From Ochrobactrum sp. Q0168 (GTDB lineage Bacteria; Pseudomonadota; Alphaproteobacteria; Rhizobiales; Rhizobiaceae), in contig NZ_JAELXQ010000001.1 in assembly GCF_016427605.1 (NCBI RefSeq), positions 374,860-438,859 on the forward strand: a DNA stretch of 64,000 bases, read 5' to 3'. Shown here piece by piece: positions 43,890 to 54,467 of this stretch. Positions within the stretch are counted from its first letter, which is position 1. Every line of letters starts with the position of its first letter. Both the position numbers and the translations under genes were made by a program. The notes beneath the pieces are model-generated. The model was given only the letters and a program-made list of their open reading frames with translations. It was not told the origin of the DNA and searched no databases.

Positions 43890-46694
43890 TTATTCTTCGG
43901 TAGCCGTCGGCGCTTCGCCCTCGGGCCCGGATTCACCACCATCGACGCCGTTGTTGCCGTTTTCCTCATCGCTTTCCGTTTCGGAAATGCGCTCGACGGA
44001 AACGACCTTTTCGCCGTCAGCCGTATTGAAGATCGTGACGCCCTTGGTCGAACGACCGGCAAGACGAATACCATCAACCGGCACACGGATCAGCTGGCCG
44101 CCATCGGAGACGAGCAGGATCTGGTCGCTTGCTTCGACCGGGAACAGCGAGACGAGCTTACCGATTTCGTCGGTCTTCGACGTATCGGTTGCACGGATGC
44201 CCTTGCCGCCACGGCCTGAAACACGGAACTCGTAGGACGACGAACGCTTGCCGTAGCCGTATTCGCTAACCGTCAGCACGGTCTGTTCGCGCGCCTTCAG
44301 TTCCTGATATCGCTCTTCGGAAAGCTCGGCGTCCGTACCGACTTCTTCACCGACAACGACAATATCATCGGCATCGTCCGCACCTTGAGCCCGGCGCTCG
44401 GCAATCGAACGCTTGAGATAGGCGGAACGCTCGGATGCATCGGCATCGACATGGTGCAGGATCGCCATGGAGATGACCTTGTCGCCATCTGCCAGATTGA
44501 TGCCGCGCACGCCGATGGAGTTACGGCCTGCGAAGACGCGCACATCGGTCACCGGGAAACGAATGCACTGGCCGCCCGCGCAGGTGAGAAGCACGTCGTC
44601 GAATTCCGTACAGGTGTCGACGGAGAGGATTTCATCGCCCTCGTCCTCGAGCTTCATCGCGATTTTGCCGTTGCGGTTGACCTGAACGAAGTCCGACAGC
44701 TTGTTACGGCGAACCGTGCCGCGCGTTGTCGAGAACATGACGTCCAGATTTGCCCAGGACTCTTCATCCTCCGGCAGCGGCATGATGGTCGTGATACGCT
44801 CACCCTGCTGCAGCGGCAGCATGTTGATGAGAGCCTTGCCGCGCGATTGCGGTGTGCCGACCGGCAGGCGCCAGACCTTCTCCTTGTAGACAATGCCACG
44901 CGAGGAGAAGAATAGAACCGGCGTATGCGTATTGGCGACAAACAGGCGCGTGACGAAATCTTCGTCCTTCGTCGCCATGCCGGAGCGCCCCTTGCCGCCG
45001 CGGCGCTGCGCACGATAGGACGTCAGCGGAACGCGCTTGATATAACCCGCATGGCTGACGGTAACGACCATGTCTTCGCGCGCGATCAGGTCTTCATCGT
45101 CCATTTCTGCGCCGCCGAAGCCGATCTCGGTGCGGCGCGGCGTGGCGAACTCGTCACGAACCGCGATCATCTCATCCTTGACGATGGTCATGACGCGCAG
45201 ACGCGACGACAGGATATCCAGATAATCGCGGATCTCCTCGCCGATCTTGTTCAGTTCGTCGGCCACTTCGTCACGTCCGAGCGCGGTCAGGCGCTGGAGA
45301 CGCAGATCGAGAATGGCGCGGGCCTGTTCTTCGGAGAGATTATAGGTGTTGTCTTCATTGATGCGGTGACGCGGATCATCGATCAGACGGATCAGCGGTG
45401 CAACATCGGCGGCAGGCCAGCGACGTTCCATCAACTGCTCACGCGCCGTCGTCGGATCAGGCGCACGGCGGATCAGTGCGATCACTTCATCGATATTAGC
45501 GACGGCAATGGCCAGACCCACCAACACATGCGCACGATCGCGCGCCTTGTTGAGCAGGAACTTGGTGCGGCGCGTGACGACTTCCTCACGGAAAGCCACG
45601 AAGGCGCGCAGCATGTCGAGCAGCGTCAGCTGTTCAGGCTTGCCGCCGTTCAGCGCCACCATGTTGCAGCCAAACGAGGTCTGCAGCGGCGTGTAACGAT
45701 AGAGCTGGTTCAGCACGACATCCGCCACGGCGTCACGCTTCAGCTCGACCACGACGCGATAGCCTTCGCGGTCGGATTCATCGCGCAGATCGGAAATGCC
45801 CTCAATACGCTTGTCGCGTACGAGCTCGGCCATTTTCTCGATCATTGAGGCCTTGTTCACCTGATACGGAATCTCGGTGATGACGATGGCTTCGCGATCT
45901 CCTCGCATCGGTTCGATTGTTGCGCGTCCGCGCATGATCACCGAGCCGCGACCGGTCGTGTAGGCGGAGTTGATGCCTGCGCGGCCGAGAATGATGCCGC
46001 CGGTCGGGAAATCCGGACCCGGAATGATCTCCATGATTTCTTCCAGCTCGATGGCCGGATTTTCAATCATAGCGATGCAGCCGTCGATGACTTCGCCAAG
46101 GTTGTGCGGTGGAATATTGGTCGCCATACCGACCGCAATACCACCCGAACCATTGACGAGCAGATTCGGGAAACGCGCTGGCATAACCACCGGCTCCCGC
46201 TCGCGCCCGTCGTAATTGTCCTGGAAATTGACCGTGTCCTTGTCGATGTCCGACAATAGGGCTTCGGTGAGCTTTTCCAGGCGGCATTCGGTATAACGCA
46301 TCGCCGCCGGTGGATCACCATCGATGGAGCCGAAATTGCCCTGCCCGTCGACAAGCGGATCGCGCATGGAAAAATCCTGCGCCATACGCACGAGAGCATC
46401 GTAGATCGAAGCGTCGCCATGCGGGTGATATTTACCCATCACCTCACCGACCACACCTGCCGATTTACGGTAGGGGCGGTTATAAGCGAGATTCATCTCG
46501 TTCATGGCGTGAAGGATACGACGATGCACCGGCTTCAGGCCGTCGCGCACGTCGGGCAGAGCACGGCTCACAATAACGCTCATGGCGTAATCGAGATAAG
46601 AGCGCTGCATTTCCTCGATAATGGAAATCGGCTCAATACCGCTCGGGCCGCCATTCATATCGTCGGAACCGGGTGGAGGGGTTAGATCTGACAC
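43890..46694 (-). CDS. gyrA: DNA gyrase subunit A
   Basis: Breaks and rejoins DNA during supercoiling. 934 aa. The active-site tyrosine is Y134 in AAMRYTECR. The quinolone region reads [15 protein letters not shown]: the position equal to E. coli Ser83 is Ala (A95), while Asp87 is kept (D99). The C-terminal beta-pinwheel domain begins around 545, and the GyrA box is present as [10 protein letters not shown]. It ends in an acidic tail. As far as I know, Ala at this position is natural in Brucella-group gyrases, not an acquired mutation. It appears monocistronic. Confidence 0.97.
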   Translation of the reverse strand: MSDLTPPPGSDDMNGGPSGIEPISIIEEMQRSYLDYAMSVIVSRALPDVRDGLKPVHRRILHAMNEMNLAYNRPYRKSAGVVGEVMGKYHPHGDASIYDALVRMAQDFSMRDPLVDGQGNFGSIDGDPPAAMRYTECRLEKLTEALLSDIDKDTVNFQDNYDGREREPVVMPARFPNLLVNGSGGIAVGMATNIPPHNLGEVIDGCIAMIENPAIELEEIMEIIPGPDFPTGGIILGRAGINSAYTTGRGSVIMRGRATIEPMRGDREAIVITEIPYQVNKASMIEKMAELVRDKRIEGISDLRDESDREGYRVVVELKRDAVADVVLNQLYRYTPLQTSFGCNMVALNGGKPEQLTLLDMLRAFVAFREEVVTRRTKFLLNKARDRAHVLVGLAIAVANIDEVIALIRRAPDPTTAREQLMERRWPAADVAPLIRLIDDPRHRINEDNTYNLSEEQARAILDLRLQRLTALGRDEVADELNKIGEEIRDYLDILSSRLRVMTIVKDEMIAVRDEFATPRRTEIGFGGAEMDDEDLIAREDMVVTVSHAGYIKRVPLTSYRAQRRGGKGRSGMATKDEDFVTRLFVANTHTPVLFFSSRGIVYKEKVWRLPVGTPQSRGKALINMLPLQQGERITTIMPLPEDEESWANLDVMFSTTRGTVRRNKLSDFVQVNRNGKIAMKLEDEGDEILSVDTCTEFDDVLLTCAGGQCIRFPVTDVRVFAGRNSIGVRGINLADGDKVISMAILHHVDADASERSAYLKRSIAERRAQGADDADDIVVVGEEVGTDAELSEERYQELKAREQTVLTVSEYGYGKRSSSYEFRVSGRGGKGIRATDTSKTDEIGKLVSLFPVEASDQILLVSDGGQLIRVPVDGIRLAGRSTKGVTIFNTADGEKVVSVERISETESDEENGNNGVDGGESGPEGEAPTATEE

Positions 46695-46931
46695 TATTCA
46701 GATATCTTTCTCAACAGAATCGATAAAGTCTCTTTATAAAGGAAATCACCGCAAAACGCCAATTTCGAGACCGTTTCGGCGGGTTAAATCTTTTTGGTAA
46801 ATCAACGGCTTATAAGATATTCACATAAACATCGCGCAAGCTTGTTGCCCGATCCGGCGCTTTGCATCGACCAATACGCCTTGATCGTCTAGAATTCAAT
46901 CAGGACAGACCAATGAGAGGGCGGCAGCAGC

Positions 46932-47561
46932 ATGGGGTTCTACGATACCGTTTTCAGCGCTTTCGTCACCCTTCTCGTCACAATCGATCCGCCGGGTCTT
47001 GCGCCGCTGTTTCTGGCGCTGACGCCGGGCATGGATCGCCATCACCGCGGGCAGGTTGCGCTGCGCGCTTCCATCATCGGATTCATCGTCATGGCGCTTT
47101 TTGCCGTGGCGGGCATACAGATTCTGGGCATGTTCGGCATTTCCATCGGCGCTTTCCGCGTCGCCGGTGGTTTGCTTCTGTTCTGGATCGCTTTTGAAAT
47201 GATCTTCGAAAAGCGGACGGAGCGGAAGGAAAAGAGCGCCGAGGTCGCCATTACCAAGGATCATATCCGCAACATTGCCGCCTTCCCGCTCGCAATTCCG
47301 CTGATCGCTGGCCCCGGCGCAATTTCGGCTATCGTGCTGACGTCGAACTCGTTCCACGGGATCGGCCCGCGGGCGGCGCTTGTTGGCGTGATCTTCATCT
47401 GCCTGCTCATTACCTATGTCGTGCTGCTTCTCGCAGAACGCGTCGACCGGTTTCTTGGCGAAACCGGTCGTTCCATTCTTACCCGCTTGCTGGGCGTCAT
47501 TCTGGCAGCACTTGCCGTGCAGTTCGTCGCCGACGGCATCAAGACGCTGATAACAGGTTAA
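46932..47561 (+). CDS. MarC family integral membrane protein
   Basis: A 209-aa inner-membrane protein of unknown transport function with six membrane segments. The family signature FVTLLVTIDPPGLAPLFLAL is in TM1, with FRVAGGLLLFWIAFEM and AIPLIAGPGAISAIV, the latter probably forming an inner repeat. Despite its name MarC has no established role in drug resistance. GGGAGGCAGCAG-like purines precede the ATG. Its last four bases overlap the stop of the convergent phnE gene. Confidence 0.9.
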   Translation: MGFYDTVFSAFVTLLVTIDPPGLAPLFLALTPGMDRHHRGQVALRASIIGFIVMALFAVAGIQILGMFGISIGAFRVAGGLLLFWIAFEMIFEKRTERKEKSAEVAITKDHIRNIAAFPLAIPLIAGPGAISAIVLTSNSFHGIGPRAALVGVIFICLLITYVVLLLAERVDRFLGETGRSILTRLLGVILAALAVQFVADGIKTLITG

Positions 47562-48430
47562 ACCGATTTCTGCGCCTTCTTGCCGATCATGGCGTGACGC
47601 AGCCTGGACGAGAACCAGTCTATAACCGCGACCGCAATCAGGATCATGATAATCAGGAACGAAACGTCCTGAAGGTTCAAAACCTTGATCTGTTCTGCCA
47701 GATGCGCGCCAATGCCGCCTGCCCCGACAATACCGATGATCGTTGCCGAGCGCGTGTTCGACTCGAAGAAGTAGAGCACCTGACTGCCAATCAGCGGCAG
47801 AACCTGCGGCAGCACGCCGAAGCGATAGCCGTGCAGACGATTGCCGCCGGACGACAGCACGCCTTCGACCGGCTTCTTGTCTGCGCCTTCAATCGCCTCC
47901 GAAAACAGCTTGCCGAATGCGCCAAAGTCGGAACAGGCAATAGCCAGAATACCGGCGAAAGGTCCTAGCCCCACGACCGAGACCCAGATCAATGCCCAGA
48001 TCAGCGTATCGACGCCACGAATAGTATCGAGAAAGCGGCGGATGCCGAAATGCAGGAACACATTCGGGATGATGTTCTTTGCCGCCAGAAAGCCGAACGG
48101 AAAGGCAAGGATTGCCGCCAGCAAAGTGCCCAGATAGGCAATGGCGAGGGTTTCCAGCATCGACCAGAGATAGAGGCTGAAACGGCCATTGGACGCCGGT
48201 GGGAACATCATCAGCGCGAAGTCGCCCAACCGGCCAAGCCCGTTTAGGATACGCACGAGCGAAAAATCGAGCCAATAGAAGGCAAACCACACCGAAGCAA
48301 TGAGCAACAGACCTGTTATGGTCAAATTGCGCCATGTACGCGCATTGCCGAACAGTTCCGCATATTCCGCGCGCAGTTCCTTTTCGTGCGCATGGGCTTC
48401 GCGGGAGAGGCTTTGTGCAATGTCAGTCAT
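47558..48430 (-). CDS. phnE: phosphonate ABC transporter permease, second
   Basis: Inner-membrane permease of the PhnCDE importer for phosphonates and possibly phosphate. 290 aa. About six membrane segments; the BPD-type EAA loop appears as GVLSSGGNRLHGYRFGVLPQ, which docks on PhnC, and the DTIRGVDTLIWALIWVSVVG segment is typical of PhnE. Two PhnE-type permeases in tandem are characteristic of Rhizobiales phn/pho operons. I chose ATG 48430 after GGGAGG. It follows the first permease gene by 13 bases. Confidence 0.93.
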   Translation of the reverse strand: MTDIAQSLSREAHAHEKELRAEYAELFGNARTWRNLTITGLLLIASVWFAFYWLDFSLVRILNGLGRLGDFALMMFPPASNGRFSLYLWSMLETLAIAYLGTLLAAILAFPFGFLAAKNIIPNVFLHFGIRRFLDTIRGVDTLIWALIWVSVVGLGPFAGILAIACSDFGAFGKLFSEAIEGADKKPVEGVLSSGGNRLHGYRFGVLPQVLPLIGSQVLYFFESNTRSATIIGIVGAGGIGAHLAEQIKVLNLQDVSFLIIMILIAVAVIDWFSSRLRHAMIGKKAQKSV

Positions 48431-48443
48431 AAGAACCTCCCCT

Positions 48444-49316
48444 TCAGCCAATCCGGCCCAAAAGCGCATGACGGACACGCTGGGTGACGAGATCGATCGC
48501 GACGATCGTCACAATGATCAGCAGCAGGATGGCGCTGACATCGCTATAATAGAATTGCCGGATCGAAGTGAGCAGTTCCTGACCGATGCCACCTGCCCCG
48601 ACAAAGCCCATGACGGAAGCGCCGCGCACATTGATTTCAAAGCGCAGCAAACCGTAGGAAGCGAAGTTGGCCGCGACCTGCGGCAGCACGGCAAAGCGGA
48701 TGACCTGAAGACCGGAGCCACCGGAAGCACGGATGCCTTCCACGGGCCGCATGTCGATGTTTTCGACCACTTCCGAAAAGAGTTTGCCGAGCGCGCCCGT
48801 CGTGTGAAGCATCAGAGCCAGCACACCGGCCATCGGCCCCAGGCCGAAAGCAATGACGAACAGCAAGGCGAACACGATTTCAGGCACCGTGCGCAGCAGT
48901 TCCAGTCCGCGCCGGACGATGAAGCGCACCGTCGAATTCGGCGCCATATTGGAGGAAGCCGCGAACGAGGCCGCGAAAGCGACGACCGCGCCGATCAGCG
49001 TCGCAAGATAGGCGATCAGCAGCGTCTCGAAGAGCATTTTGAGCCAGCCGCCGATATTCCAATACCACGCGGCAATATCGCCCCAGAAATTGGCGATGGT
49101 TAAATCCGGCAGAATGCGGCCGAGATAACTCGTAAAACGAAAGAGATTTTCAACCAGTGTGCCCAGCCGGACATCGGCAACAACAGAGGCAGCTATGGCG
49201 ATAACGACAAGAGCGAGGAGGAAACCGATCCCGTAAAGGCGTCGTTTCCTGACTTCCCTGCGATACTCGGCGAGCAGGCTCTTGGAACCGCTGCCGTCGA
49301 GAGTGGATATCGTCAT
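48444..49316 (-). CDS. phnE: phosphonate ABC transporter permease, first
   Basis: Partner of the second permease, also 290 aa, so the importer is probably a PhnE heterodimer. Six segments after an N-terminal cytoplasmic stretch RKRRLYGIG; the EAA loop is GIRASGGSGLQVIRFAVLPQ and LLRTVPEIVFALLFVIAFGLG is the family pore segment. The ATG at 49316 lies 66 bases after phnD, with a hairpin in between. The frame to 49364 includes that hairpin and is not coding. Confidence 0.93.
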   Translation of the reverse strand: MTISTLDGSGSKSLLAEYRREVRKRRLYGIGFLLALVVIAIAASVVADVRLGTLVENLFRFTSYLGRILPDLTIANFWGDIAAWYWNIGGWLKMLFETLLIAYLATLIGAVVAFAASFAASSNMAPNSTVRFIVRRGLELLRTVPEIVFALLFVIAFGLGPMAGVLALMLHTTGALGKLFSEVVENIDMRPVEGIRASGGSGLQVIRFAVLPQVAANFASYGLLRFEINVRGASVMGFVGAGGIGQELLTSIRQFYYSDVSAILLLIIVTIVAIDLVTQRVRHALLGRIG

Positions 49317-49333
49317 GCGAGGTTCCCTAACAA

Positions 49334-49366
49334 AAATGCCCGAAGCTTTTGCGGCTTCGGGCATTT
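49334..49366 (-). terminator. attenuating hairpin between phnD and phnE
   Basis: Thirteen-bp arms AAATGCCCGAAGC (49334-49346) and GCTTCGGGCATTT (49354-49366), followed on the minus strand by a T5 run. Such hairpins after binding-protein genes often stabilise or terminate upstream mRNA so that binding protein exceeds permease. Confidence 0.82.
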
Positions 49367-49381
49367 CGATTGTTCTACGGA

Positions 49382-50308
49382 TCAGGACTTGCGTGCCTTG
49401 TCGTTGAACTTGAGCATCTCGATGATCGGCTCATAATCCTTGGCTTCGGTCGCTACGAATTCCTTGTCCTTGCCGTCGGAAAGGGCGTCAAAGCCAGCCT
49501 TGTCCTTCTTTGGCATGTCGAGGAAAGCCTGCTTGATGTCAGCCTTCAGCTGGTCAGGCAGCGTGCTGAGCACGGCAAACGGGCCTTCCGGCAGGAAGTC
49601 CGACTTGAAGATGATGCGGAAGTCGTCCTTGGTGAGCGCCTTGCCGTCTGCATCCTTGAGAACGCCGCGGCTGATCATGCGCGTCAGGTTGGAATCGTCT
49701 TCCGAATTCCAGGAATTGGCGGCGGCGTCAGCGGTGCCCTGAGCGAGCGCCAGAACGGCGTTTTCGTGGCTGCCAGCAAAGAAGTTCTTACCGAAGAACG
49801 TATCGACGCTATAGCCATCGCGGTTCAGGAAATAGCGCGGCGCATTGTTGCCAGAGGTGGAGTTTGGGTCGACGAGCGCGATGCTCTTGCCCTTCAGGTC
49901 GTCCATTTTCTGGTACGGGCTGTTGGCGCGAACATAAACGACCGAATAATAGCCGTTGACGCCCGTGTCGTGACGCTGGTTGACGAGCGGCGTGGTTTCA
50001 ACGCCGGTCATGACGGCGCGGGCAAAGGAAGCCGGGCCGTAGAAAGCGATCTGGATATTGCCAGCGCGCTGGCCTTCGATAACGGCGGCATAATCGTTGG
50101 CAACGCGCAGCGTGACCTTGGTGCCGAGTTCCTTGCCGAGATAAGCGGCAAGCGGCGCATAACGGTCGCTAGTGGTCGAGGCGTTTTCAGCCGGGATAAC
50201 ACCCAGAATGATTTCCGGATAGTCCTTGCTCCAGTCAGCAGCCTGAGCATGGAAGGTCATGGTAGCGGTGAGCGCAACAGCCGCCAGAAAAGTTCTACGG
50301 TTAAGCAT
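49382..50308 (-). CDS. phnD: phosphonate-binding periplasmic protein
   Basis: Captures phosphonates in the periplasm for PhnCE import. 308 aa. Signal peptide about 1-23 (LNRRTFLAAVALTATMTFHA, cut after AQA). PhnD features are AENASTTSDRYAPLAAYLG near the N-terminus, then IAFYGPASFARAV and LVDPNSTSGNNAPRYFL, which form the phosphonate pocket. Second gene of phnCDEE, 58 bases after phnC. Confidence 0.95.
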   Translation of the reverse strand: MLNRRTFLAAVALTATMTFHAQAADWSKDYPEIILGVIPAENASTTSDRYAPLAAYLGKELGTKVTLRVANDYAAVIEGQRAGNIQIAFYGPASFARAVMTGVETTPLVNQRHDTGVNGYYSVVYVRANSPYQKMDDLKGKSIALVDPNSTSGNNAPRYFLNRDGYSVDTFFGKNFFAGSHENAVLALAQGTADAAANSWNSEDDSNLTRMISRGVLKDADGKALTKDDFRIIFKSDFLPEGPFAVLSTLPDQLKADIKQAFLDMPKKDKAGFDALSDGKDKEFVATEAKDYEPIIEMLKFNDKARKS

Positions 50309-50365
50309 AAGTCTCTCCTGTTAATCCTGAGTTTGGAGCGAGTTTTTTTCCGGAGCTTTGGTCGC

Positions 50366-51193
50366 TCAGGCGGAAATCTGGCGCAGTGCGGCTTCTGCCG
50401 ACTGCGGAACCGGTGCAGGCATCGCATCGACCATGTGGTCACTATCGACAACGTCGGCGGCTTCCATGCCGTAAAGATCGCGCGATGCCATATCGGTGAG
50501 CATCGATGGCGTGCCACGGAACACGACCTTGCCAGCGGACATGCCGACGAGGCGGTCGCAATAGCTGCGTGCGATATCGAGTGAATGCAGATTGCAGAGA
50601 ACCGTGATGCCGTATTCGCGATTGATGCGGCGCAGCGCGTCCATGACGCTGCGCGTATTGCGCGGATCGAGCGAGGCAATTGGTTCATCGGCGAGGATAA
50701 TGCGCGGCTGCTGAACCAATGCGCGGGCAATCGCCACGCGCTGCTGCTGGCCGCCGGATAGTTCATCGGCGCGGTGCGCGGCCAGATGGGCAATATCGAA
50801 CTGCTGCAAGGCGGACAGCGCGATCAGGCGTTCCTCATCGCTCCAGATCCGCAAGAGCGATTTCGGCGTCGAAACATAATTGAGACGCCCCATCAGCACA
50901 TTGGTCAGAACATCGAGACGGTCGACCAGATTGAAATGCTGAAAAATCATCGCGCATTGCGCGCGCCAGTCGCGAAGGCCAGAGCCTTTCAGGCCGGTGA
51001 CATCGCGTCCATCCCAATGAATAGTGCCCTCGGACGGCTCGACAAGGCGATTGATCATGCGCAACAGCGTCGATTTACCCGCGCCTGAACGCCCGATAAT
51101 GCCTACAAACGTGCCGGGCTCGATCTCAAGGTCTACCCCCGAAACCGCCACCTTGTCATTATAGCGGCGCGTTACGTTTTTCAGTTGAAGCAT
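50366..51193 (-). CDS. phnC: phosphonate ABC transporter ATP-binding protein
   Basis: ATPase of the phosphonate importer. 275 aa. Walker A is GRSGAGKST, the signature [15 protein letters not shown], Walker [13 protein letters not shown], and the switch His lies in CNLHSLDIA. The last 30 residues form a Pro/Ala-rich tail. I chose ATG 51193 ([13 protein letters not shown]) because GGAG lies eight bases upstream. Tandem Pho boxes lie 40-70 bases before it, so it probably has its own phosphate-starvation promoter besides read-through from phnN. Confidence 0.95.
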   Translation of the reverse strand: MLQLKNVTRRYNDKVAVSGVDLEIEPGTFVGIIGRSGAGKSTLLRMINRLVEPSEGTIHWDGRDVTGLKGSGLRDWRAQCAMIFQHFNLVDRLDVLTNVLMGRLNYVSTPKSLLRIWSDEERLIALSALQQFDIAHLAAHRADELSGGQQQRVAIARALVQQPRIILADEPIASLDPRNTRSVMDALRRINREYGITVLCNLHSLDIARSYCDRLVGMSAGKVVFRGTPSMLTDMASRDLYGMEAADVVDSDHMVDAMPAPVPQSAEAALRQISA

Positions 51194-51231
51194 GAATTCA
51201 TCTCCATTCATGCTCACTCTGAATTGCTTCC

Positions 51232-51260
51232 ATGACACTGCAATGAAAGCATCGTGACGT
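51232..51260 (-). promoter_or_regulatory. tandem Pho box half-sites upstream of phnC
   Basis: Three seven-base units at exact 11-base spacing: ATGACAC (51232-51238), ATGAAAG (51243-51249), GTGACGT (51254-51260). On the minus strand these approximate CTGTCAT-N4-CTGTCAT, the PhoB site, facing phnC. The first two differ from consensus by one base each. Confidence 0.75.
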
Positions 51261-51295
51261 TTGTGTAAAGTTACACGCCACTATAGCTCTATCAA

Positions 51296-51880
51296 TTAAA
51301 CCTTTGTTTCTTCATAGATTTCCATCAGGTGACGAATGAAGGCGCCTGTGGATTCAATGACATCGCCAGAATTGTCTATTATGACAACATCGCCTGCTCC
51401 GTCATCGAAGCTCACTTCGCGCGAAAGTCGCAAGGCAATTTCCTCCCGGCTCTCGCGCCCACGGCTTGCAAGCCGCTCGACCAGCACCTCAGGCCGGGCA
51501 CTGATCACGACCACCGAACGCGATGGATAGAGCCTGCGCATATCGTCCAGAACGCGGCGTGAGAGGTTGGCAATCACCACGGTTCCGCCATCGATCAGCG
51601 TATCGAGTGACTTTGGCAGACCATAATCGAGACCGTGGGCGCGCCAATGCAGCGCAAAGGCGCCCTCGCCTGCAGCTTTTGCAAAAGCCGCTTCATCCAG
51701 ACTGTCGTGATCCTCGGTTCCAGGCATTTGCGGACGCGTGACGATGCGGCGTACAAAATGAAATCGCGCATCGCCCGCAAGCGCCATGCGCGCGCCATCC
51801 ATGATCGTATCCTTGCCGGCCCCGCTGGGGCCGACAACGGCAACGAAACAGCCTTTCGGCCGGACATTCTCCATTCGCAT
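51296..51880 (-). CDS. phnN: ribose 1,5-bisphosphate phosphokinase
   Basis: Converts ribose 1,5-bisphosphate, the C-P lyase by-product, to PRPP. 194 aa, guanylate-kinase fold. The ATP loop VVGPSGAGKDTIM is near the N-terminus, then VTRPQMPGTEDHDS and WRAHGLDYGLP as in PhnN. Its ATG shares a base with the phnM stop (TGATG), so the two are translationally coupled. Last gene of the phnG-phnN run; a 102-base gap with Pho boxes follows. Confidence 0.94.
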   Translation of the reverse strand: MRMENVRPKGCFVAVVGPSGAGKDTIMDGARMALAGDARFHFVRRIVTRPQMPGTEDHDSLDEAAFAKAAGEGAFALHWRAHGLDYGLPKSLDTLIDGGTVVIANLSRRVLDDMRRLYPSRSVVVISARPEVLVERLASRGRESREEIALRLSREVSFDDGAGDVVIIDNSGDVIESTGAFIRHLMEIYEETKV

Positions 51881-53019
51881 CAGAGCACCCGCTCACCTTC
51901 ACGCCAGACGGTGCGCACCACCGGGATCGCACTTCTGGTGCGGGCTCGTACCAGATCGGCGCGCTTACCGACAGCAATTTCGCCGCGGTCATCCATGCGT
52001 ATTGCATCGGCAGGGTTTTTGCTGACGAGACGAATAGCCTCAGGCAGCCCAATCGGACGCTCGCCGGAAGCAAGCCCGAAAGCCGATTGGATCAGGCTGA
52101 ACGGGATGTAATCCGACGATAGAATATCGAGGCTGCCATTATCCACCAGATCGCGGGCGGCGATATTGCCGGAATGCGAGCCGCCGCGAACAATATTTGG
52201 CGCGCCCATCAAGATGGACAGGCCTGCGTCCTTGGAGGCTGAAGCCGCTTCCAGGGTGGTCGGAAATTCTGCAATCCGGACGCCGTGATCCAGCGATTCA
52301 TCGACATGGGCGCTGGTGGCGTCGTCATGACTTGCCAGAACGATACCGCGTGCGCCCGACATATCGGCAATCGCCCGGCGATGCTTGGCCGAATAGGCGT
52401 CAGAATCGGCCATGCGCTGTTCGCAATGCAAACGAAACTCTTCATCGTTGAGTTTCAGCTTGCGCATGTAATAGGTGCGATAGGTTTCGATCTCCGCGAA
52501 CTGGCGCTGTCCCGGCGCATGATCCATCAGCGAAGCGAGCTTCACCCGATCATCGTTTTCAAACAGTGCAAAGCCTTCCAGACAATCAGCTGCGGAAACT
52601 TCGCAGCGCAGATGCAGGAAATGGTCAGCGCGCAGACGATTTTCGCGCACACCGCTTTCAATCGCATCCGCCAGCAGACGCATATCCTTGCCGACGAAGT
52701 CGCGATCGTAATCGGAACCGACCCGCATAGCATCGAAGACAGTGGTGATGCCCGATGCGGCAACCTGTGCGTCGTGGGCCTGAACGGCGGCATCCACGTT
52801 CCAACGCACCTTGGGGCGCGGCGCATAATGCGATTCCAGCTGGTCGGTATGGAGTTCGATCAGGCCGGGAATGACATAATCGCCATCCATATCCTCGCCG
52901 CCATTCACATTGCCCTGATCGATAGCGGCGATCTTGCCGTTGCGGATCAGGATGGAGCCGGAAACGACCTCGTCGGCAAGCACGATACGCGCATTTTTGA
53001 GAACGATTTCATTAGCCAT
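51880..53019 (-). CDS. phnM: alpha-D-ribose 1-methylphosphonate 5-triphosphate diphosphatase
   Basis: Amidohydrolase that removes pyrophosphate from the PhnGHIL product, giving the PhnJ substrate. 379 aa. The metal site motif is [16 protein letters not shown]; further metal ligands are expected in the H-D segments [28 protein letters not shown] near the N-terminus is the amidohydrolase beta-sandwich. It overlaps the hexapeptide transferase gene by eight bases. Confidence 0.95.
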   Translation of the reverse strand: MANEIVLKNARIVLADEVVSGSILIRNGKIAAIDQGNVNGGEDMDGDYVIPGLIELHTDQLESHYAPRPKVRWNVDAAVQAHDAQVAASGITTVFDAMRVGSDYDRDFVGKDMRLLADAIESGVRENRLRADHFLHLRCEVSAADCLEGFALFENDDRVKLASLMDHAPGQRQFAEIETYRTYYMRKLKLNDEEFRLHCEQRMADSDAYSAKHRRAIADMSGARGIVLASHDDATSAHVDESLDHGVRIAEFPTTLEAASASKDAGLSILMGAPNIVRGGSHSGNIAARDLVDNGSLDILSSDYIPFSLIQSAFGLASGERPIGLPEAIRLVSKNPADAIRMDDRGEIAVGKRADLVRARTRSAIPVVRTVWREGERVL

Positions 53020-53668
53020 GAGAAAGCTCTTTCATGACCGCCCTCGTATTGGCGGCAGTTTCATATTTCGAGAGAAAAGTTTCGATATCGAGCGCGCGGA
53101 AGTCGTCGAGCGCGCCGCGCAGGCGTTCATGGCTCCAGTCCCACCAGGCCAGCCGGTCGAGGCGATTGCCGGTTGCGGCGTCAAAACGCTCACGGATGAG
53201 ACGCGCCGGGACACCGCCGACAATCGTGTAAGGTGCAACATCCTTGCTGACGACCGCACCGGCACCGATCACCGCGCCATTGCCCACGGTGACGCCCGGC
53301 AGAATGGTCGATCCATGACCGAGCCAGGTGTCATGGCCGATCTTCACCGCATTGCCGCGACGCCAGTCGAAGAACTCAGCCTCATTCTCCGCATCCGGCC
53401 AATAATCGCCTGCGCGATAGGTGAAATGATGCAGGGTCGGACGCCAGGTCGGATGATTGGTGGCGTTGATGCGCACATGGCTGGCGATGTTGGAGAATTT
53501 GCCGATTTCCGCGCACCAGATTTCGCAATCGATGCCGAGATAGGAGTAATCATCCAGCACCGTTTCCGACAGACGGCTGCGCGCGCCGACTTCCGTGTAG
53601 CGGCCAAGCTTGCTGCCGCTGACGTCCGCCGTTTCGTGAACCAGGGGTTCAACCGAGAGCTTGGTCAT
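53012..53668 (-). CDS. hexapeptide-repeat acetyltransferase of phosphonate loci
   Basis: A 218-aa left-handed beta-helix transferase of the chloramphenicol acetyltransferase-like class, found in many C-P lyase operons. Repeats are visible at 10-50 ([20 protein letters not shown]) and 115-150 ([20 protein letters not shown]), with catalytic His candidates in [15 protein letters not shown]. The C-terminus is charged. It may acetylate aminophosphonates or intermediates, a role like that of PhnO, but this is inference. It is inserted between phnL and phnM with overlaps on both sides. Confidence 0.9.
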   Translation of the reverse strand: MTKLSVEPLVHETADVSGSKLGRYTEVGARSRLSETVLDDYSYLGIDCEIWCAEIGKFSNIASHVRINATNHPTWRPTLHHFTYRAGDYWPDAENEAEFFDWRRGNAVKIGHDTWLGHGSTILPGVTVGNGAVIGAGAVVSKDVAPYTIVGGVPARLIRERFDAATGNRLDRLAWWDWSHERLRGALDDFRALDIETFLSKYETAANTRAVMKELSHG

Positions 53669-54399
53669 GCCGCTGCCCTCGGCGAAAAGGCGGTGACGTC
53701 GATAATGCGGTCGGCCACTTCCTCACGCACATCCTCGTCATGGAAGATGCCGAGCATCGCAACACCTTCAGCCTTCTTGGTCTTGATCAGATCCACCACG
53801 ACCGCGCGGTTCTTCGCGTCGAGCGAAGCTGTCGGTTCGTCCAGCAGCAACACCGGATGATCGGTGATGAAGCCGCGAGCGATGTTGACGCGCTGCTGTT
53901 CGCCGCCGGAAAAGGTTGCAGGCGGCAGCGCCCAGAGCCGTTCCGGCAGGTTGAGCTTGGCCAGCAACTCCCGGGCACGATTCAGCGCCATGTCGTGATC
54001 GGCACCGCGCGCAATCAACGGTTCGGCCACCACATCGATAGCCGCCACACGCGGCAGCGTACGCAGAAACTGGCTGACATAGCCAATCGTATCACGGCGA
54101 ACGCCAAGCACTTCGCGGGGATCGGCTGTGGCCAGATCGACCGCGCGATCCGCATGCTGGATCAGGATGGAGCCGCCGTTTACCGCATAATTGCCATAGA
54201 CCATTTTCAGGATCGAGCTTTTGCCCGCGCCTGATGGGCCGCCAAGCACGGCGCATTCACCGGCGTTGAGTTCAAAACTCACGCCATGCACGACCGGCAG
54301 TTCTATGCCGCCCTGCAAATGCATAGTGAAGGTTTTGGTTACGCCGGAAACGACCAGTGGCGGCACGACCTGCGAAACGGATGTTTGCAACATAGACAT
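53665..54399 (-). CDS. phnL: C-P lyase ABC-type protein PhnL
   Basis: Required with PhnGHI to form the ribosyl triphosphate phosphonate. 244 aa. ABC ATPase motifs: [48 protein letters not shown], and [13 protein letters not shown] at the switch. It overlaps the transferase gene by four bases (ATGA) and follows phnK after a 68-base gap, the only sizeable gap within phnG-phnN. Confidence 0.95.
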   Translation of the reverse strand: MSMLQTSVSQVVPPLVVSGVTKTFTMHLQGGIELPVVHGVSFELNAGECAVLGGPSGAGKSSILKMVYGNYAVNGGSILIQHADRAVDLATADPREVLGVRRDTIGYVSQFLRTLPRVAAIDVVAEPLIARGADHDMALNRARELLAKLNLPERLWALPPATFSGGEQQRVNIARGFITDHPVLLLDEPTASLDAKNRAVVVDLIKTKKAEGVAMLGIFHDEDVREEVADRIIDVTAFSPRAAA

Positions 54400-54467
54400 T
54401 TTTCACCTCACGCATGAAGTTCCGCCATTTTGGGAAGAACATGCGATAAATATCTGTTTTAATTGAT

